Positions 7,149 through 9,563 of a stretch of DNA of 9,563 nucleotides are shown here, in pieces. The DNA is from an uncultured Saprospiraceae bacterium (GTDB taxonomy: Bacteria > Bacteroidota > Bacteroidia > Chitinophagales > Saprospiraceae), in contig CAJQNM010000410.1 in the NCBI GenBank assembly GCA_905479665.1, forward strand, positions 1 to 9,563, written 5' to 3'. The notes beneath the pieces were generated by a model. It saw only the letters and a program-made list of their open reading frames with translations, was not told where the DNA came from and ran no database searches. The translations under genes and the position numbers were made by a program. How positions within the stretch are numbered: position 1 is the stretch's first letter; every line of letters begins with the position of its first letter.

Positions 7149-7427
7149 TGGTGCGGAAGATCTAATCCAAATTTAGGGAAATTTAACAGCACTCTTTCGA
7201 CTGCCAGTATTCCATATTTTGGAGGCACAAATCCACGCGAAAAAACCTATTGCTAAACAATATTCGTAGCATATCGACTCTACTCGTACGAATCGAGTTG
7301 AGGTCGGAAGCTAAATATTCGCTTTAGCAAACAATCTTCCTTCGTGCCGACAACAAGGTAAAATCCTAGAACAACAAGCTAATTTTTACTAGTCCCCTTG
7401 CTGTGGTTTATTGTTTCTTAGCGTAGA
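7149..7427. promoter_or_regulatory. Divergent spacer between doxX-like gene and sulfatase, with nested dyads
   Basis: There is no gene here. The spacer must carry the promoters of two divergent genes. It contains ACTCG (7282-7286) paired with CGAGT (7294-7298), flanked by CGAC (7275-7278) and GTCG (7303-7306), so a nested stem of nine pairs with internal loops is possible. A second dyad is GCTAAA (7310-7315) with TTTAGC (7323-7328). An earlier sequence near 7253 (gctaaacaatattcgtagc) resembles that second dyad. A regulatory role is inferred from position. No promoter consensus is clear. Confidence 0.25.
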
Positions 7428-9059
7428 ATGAAACAAACTATTTTATCGAAAATTACTACGCTTACACTCTTGATCAGTGCTTGCGCATCAACAGAAAACA
7501 TTGATAATCAGGTTAAGTCCAAACCCAATATTCTATTTATTGCCATCGATGATTTGCGACCTGAACTGGCATGCTATGGATCGCCCATTGCCGTTACCCC
7601 AAATCTGGATGCCATCGCACAGGAAGGCGTGCGCTTTAATAGAGCTTATTGCCAACAGGCCATCTGCAGCCCTTCACGGGCAAGTCTGATGACGGGTTAC
7701 TATCCCGAATCGACAGGAATCATCGAGAACTACACCTACTTTCGTGAAGTACATCCGGATATCGTCACGCTGCCCCAACACTTCAGAGCTCATGGTTACA
7801 CGACCGCTTACACCGGCAAAATCTACCACGGGAAATTTACCGACGAAGAAAAGTCCTGGAGCCGTCAGCCCGCTAAAATTGATTTACCAAAACCAGCTCT
7901 CCCGGGTGGGTATGCCTTGCCAGAAAATCAGGAAATATTCCGAAAAAATCAGGAAGATATCCGAGCAAAGTATGGCTCTGTAAGTCACTATGCCTTAGGA
8001 AGAGGTCCTGCCTTCGAAAGCGCAGATGTACCTGATTATACCTATCCAGATGGATACAATGCGCTGACGGCCATTGCCACCCTTGCAGAGATGAGCAAGG
8101 AAGACAAACCCTTTTTTCTTGGCCTTGGCTTTCGCTTACCCCACCTTGATTGGAATGCCCCGCAGCGCTATTGGGATCTCTACGACGCTACTAAAATACC
8201 CCTTACCGATCAGCCAGATCCCGGGCAGGATGCAGCCGCGATGGGGCTGCACGCTTCTTTTGAGCTTCGGGTCAGGCATGGCATACCAAAAAGTGGTCCA
8301 ATCGATGACGAACTAAGTAAGACTTTAAAACATGCCTATCTGGCCAGCGTAAGCTACGTAGATGCACAAATCGGCTATGTCATGGACACCCTAGAAAAAC
8401 TTGGACTGAAAGAAAATACCATCGTAATGGTATGGAGCGATCACGGATGGCATTTGGGAGATATGGGCGTCTGGGGCAAAGCCACCAATTACGAGATCGC
8501 CACGCGGGTACCACTTTTGGTTTCTGCACCCGATGTGCCAGCGACGGTAAGGGGTCGATCAACAGATGCCTTGGTAGAGTTAATCGATATGTTCCCCACC
8601 CTTTGTGACCTCAGCGGCGTGGCCAAACCTGCACATTTAGAAGGCGGGAGTTTCGCTTCATTACTACAGGATCCAACAGCACCATGGACCGACGTCGCCT
8701 TCAGCCAATATCCAGATCCTGCCCTGCGTGAATGGGCTGCAAATCCGCTAACGGAGAGCATGCGAGAAACCTATTTCGGCCCGCTCATCAGGGAGGTCGA
8801 ATCTAAAATCAAAGCACAACAAAATTGGGATCGCGATCTCTTCGAAAACCACCTCATGGGCTATGCCATGCGGACTGATCGATACCGATTAGTGCTCTGG
8901 AAAGATCGCAGAAAAACCTCTGCCCCACCTATTTTTGTCGAAATTTATGATCATCAAAAAGATCCCAAGGAGACTCAAAACATTGCTGCCCAAGAACCTG
9001 AATTGGTCGCCAAACTCACAAAAATATTCGAGCAAAATTGGCATCCCAAAATTTTGTGA
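7428..9059 (+). CDS. Lipoprotein sulfatase, iduronate-2-sulfatase-like
   Basis: This 543-residue formylglycine sulfatase is probably exported and anchored in the envelope. The signal peptide ends in the lipobox ISAC, with Cys19 as the lipidated residue, which supports the chosen start. Asp41-Asp42 (AIDDLRPELACYG) are metal ligands. Cys80 in AICSPSRASLMTG is the formylglycine precursor in the classical C-x-P-S-R form. Lys131 and His134 lie in TGKIYHG, His239 in RLPHLDW, Asp338-His339 in WSDHGWHLGD and Lys351 in WGKATNYEIATRVPL. The DDLRPELACYG opening, the QQAICSPSRAS segment, the DHGWHLGD form and the longer C-terminal part match the iduronate-2-sulfatase branch and not the arylsulfatase A branch of its neighbour at 3365. 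The two sulfatases are therefore not recent duplicates and probably act on different sulfate positions. The true substrate is unknown. It appears to be transcribed alone, ahead of a hairpin-rich spacer. Confidence 0.93.
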   Translation: MKQTILSKITTLTLLISACASTENIDNQVKSKPNILFIAIDDLRPELACYGSPIAVTPNLDAIAQEGVRFNRAYCQQAICSPSRASLMTGYYPESTGIIENYTYFREVHPDIVTLPQHFRAHGYTTAYTGKIYHGKFTDEEKSWSRQPAKIDLPKPALPGGYALPENQEIFRKNQEDIRAKYGSVSHYALGRGPAFESADVPDYTYPDGYNALTAIATLAEMSKEDKPFFLGLGFRLPHLDWNAPQRYWDLYDATKIPLTDQPDPGQDAAAMGLHASFELRVRHGIPKSGPIDDELSKTLKHAYLASVSYVDAQIGYVMDTLEKLGLKENTIVMVWSDHGWHLGDMGVWGKATNYEIATRVPLLVSAPDVPATVRGRSTDALVELIDMFPTLCDLSGVAKPAHLEGGSFASLLQDPTAPWTDVAFSQYPDPALREWAANPLTESMRETYFGPLIREVESKIKAQQNWDRDLFENHLMGYAMRTDRYRLVLWKDRRKTSAPPIFVEIYDHQKDPKETQNIAAQEPELVAKLTKIFEQNWHPKIL

Positions 9060-9072
9060 TTAAAGTAATCCG

Positions 9073-9144
9073 GTCAGGATCCATCCAGGATAATTGTTCC
9101 ATACCAGCTCAGGTTCCATACCTAGCTCAGGTTCCATACCTGAG
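9073..9144. repeat. Tandem 17/18-base repeat ending in a perfect hairpin
   Basis: The word gttccatacc occurs three times, at 9096-9105, 9113-9122 and 9131-9140, with linkers agctcag and tagctcag. The third copy forms a perfect hairpin, CTCAGGT-TCCAT-ACCTGAG (9126-9144). The second keeps the left arm and loop but pairs only partly. A related arm plus loop, GTCAGGATCCAT, lies at 9073-9084. It follows the sulfatase stop but has no T-run, so a REP-like repeat is more likely than a terminator. Confidence 0.65.
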
Positions 9145-9152
9145 ATCTTAAG

Positions 9153-9198
9153 ATTAAAAGCGTCCGGAATGGATCCGGACCTCATTCAATTATCAATT
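9153..9198. repeat. 46-base direct repeat, copy 1, with hairpin
   Basis: This is a perfect copy of 9262-9307. Its core is the hairpin GTCCGGA-ATGGA-TCCGGAC (9162-9180): 7-base arms and a 5-base loop. On the minus strand the stem is followed by gCTTTTAATC, which resembles a rho-independent terminator for leftward transcription. After the copy, the sequence continues with another atcaatt unit, which copy 2 lacks. Confidence 0.8.
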
Positions 9199-9228
9199 AT
9201 CAATTCTCCATTACCAATTATTATCTAA

Positions 9229-9247
9229 TTCAGGCCCCAAACCTGAA
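9229..9247. repeat. Hairpin related to the flanking repeats
   Basis: TTCAGG (9229-9234) pairs with CCTGAA (9242-9247). Counted as a 19-base unit it has the same 7-5-7 geometry as the neighbouring hairpins, with one unpaired C/A position next to the loop CCCAA. It lies between the two 46-base repeat copies. Confidence 0.5.
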
Positions 9248-9261
9248 ATTCCAAAATTAAA

Positions 9262-9307
9262 ATTAAAAGCGTCCGGAATGGATCCGGACCTCATTCAATT
9301 ATCAATT
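9262..9307. repeat. 46-base direct repeat, copy 2, with hairpin
   Basis: This copy is identical to 9153-9198, with the hairpin GTCCGGA-ATGGA-TCCGGAC at 9271-9289. On the minus strand the stem is followed by gCTTTTAATTTTAATTTT, a better T-run than at copy 1. It stops at 9307, one base before the presumed left end of the ISL3-type element, so the insertion probably cut its downstream part. Confidence 0.8.
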
Positions 9308-9308
9308 C

Positions 9309-9563
9309 GGCTCTTAGTCGTATTTAATGGGTTTCGTAGTTTTGTTGCATGGATGAATTTACAATATTTACAGCTGCGCTTAATCTAGTGAAGCCCTGGT
9401 ATATAGACTACGTAGAGCTTAAAGAAGGGCCTGAGAAGGAAGAGATTCACATCACAATATCACATGACAAGGGCTCCAAGTTTGACTATGAAGGAGATTC
9501 CTGTCCTGTGTATGATCATCAGGGTAGGGTTTGGCGACACTTAGATTTCTTTCAGTATGAATG
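9309..9563 (+). mobile_element. ISL3-family insertion sequence, left end, truncated by window
   Basis: The transposase encoded from 9349 belongs to the ISL3 family. The sequence switches from the repeat-rich spacer to unrelated sequence at GGCTCTTAGTCG (from 9309), and ISL3 termini often begin with a GGCTCTT-like sequence, so 9309 is the likely left boundary. ISL3 elements usually make 8-base target duplications; the 8 bases just before, atcaattc (9301-9308), are the predicted duplication. The right end lies outside the window, so neither the terminal inverted repeat nor the duplication can be confirmed. Confidence 0.6.
9349..9563 (+). CDS. ISL3-family transposase, N-terminal part (runs off the window)
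   Basis: Seventy-one codons are visible, starting MDEFTIFTAALNL. The segment SCPVYDHQGRVWRHLDFFQYE (51-71) is the hallmark of the N-terminal zinc-ribbon of ISL3 transposases (the IS204/IS1001/IS1096/IS1165 group), which binds the element's ends. The last partial codon, tg-, would fit the next zinc-ligand cysteine. The first CxxC pair usual in this ribbon is not present: the matching place reads KFDYEGDSCP, with only one cysteine. This is a known kind of variation, but it weakens confidence in zinc binding. The catalytic DDE domain would follow outside the window. The start is the first in-frame ATG, about 40 bases inside the presumed IS end. Confidence 0.85.
   Translation, partial: MDEFTIFTAALNLVKPWYIDYVELKEGPEKEEIHITISHDKGSKFDYEGDSCPVYDHQGRVWRHLDFFQYE

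Noticed and set aside
9162..9180. Rho-independent terminator for the rightward sulfatase
   Set aside because: The stem is good, but the T-run follows it only on the minus strand, so it does not fit termination of the rightward gene.

Overview
The window looks like a chromosomal segment of a gliding, polysaccharide-degrading member of the Bacteroidota, most like the Saprospiraceae/Lewinella-type groups. The reasons are a secreted protein with a gliding-motility-associated (type B, type IX secretion) C-terminal sorting domain, two lipoprotein-type formylglycine sulfatases, weak or absent Shine-Dalgarno sequences, and long AT-rich gene-poor spacers. Assignment below phylum level is inference.

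Layout. Positions 1-433 hold no gene but contain several degenerate short repeats. A leftward pair follows: a secreted type-B-sorted surface protein (434-2440) and, just upstream of it, a family 2 glycosyltransferase of the lipopolysaccharide-core type (2480-3379) that is broken by an in-frame TAG. Diverging to the right are a lipoprotein arylsulfatase (3365-4801) and, 72 bases later, cysH (4874-5560), an iron-sulfur adenylylsulfate/phosphoadenylylsulfate reductase. Next comes a leftward block: a decayed fragment of a doxX gene (about 5590-5648), a HigA-like helix-turn-helix protein (5649-6134), a probable GNAT-fold partner (6142-6630), a palindrome-rich promoter region, and an intact doxX-like membrane protein gene (6768-7148). 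A second lipoprotein sulfatase of the iduronate-2-sulfatase type runs rightward (7428-9059). The window closes with a repeat- and hairpin-rich spacer (9061-9307), into which the left end of an ISL3-family insertion sequence appears to have landed (from about 9309, transposase from 9349, cut by the window edge).

How the genes fit together. The two sulfatases would be exported, anchored as lipoproteins and would remove sulfate esters from sulfated polysaccharides or glycosaminoglycan-like substrates. CysH would act in the cytoplasm on activated sulfate, so sulfate release and sulfate assimilation are plausibly linked here. No sulfatase-activating enzyme, SusC/SusD pair, glycoside hydrolase, ATP sulfurylase or sulfite reductase lies in the window. 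The HTH/GNAT-like pair has toxin-antitoxin architecture, looks AT-richer than its neighbours and lies between a doxX relic and a whole doxX, which suggests an inserted accessory module. It is the best candidate for something poorly described. The hairpin family at 9073-9280, whose arms vary while pairing is kept, is the second.
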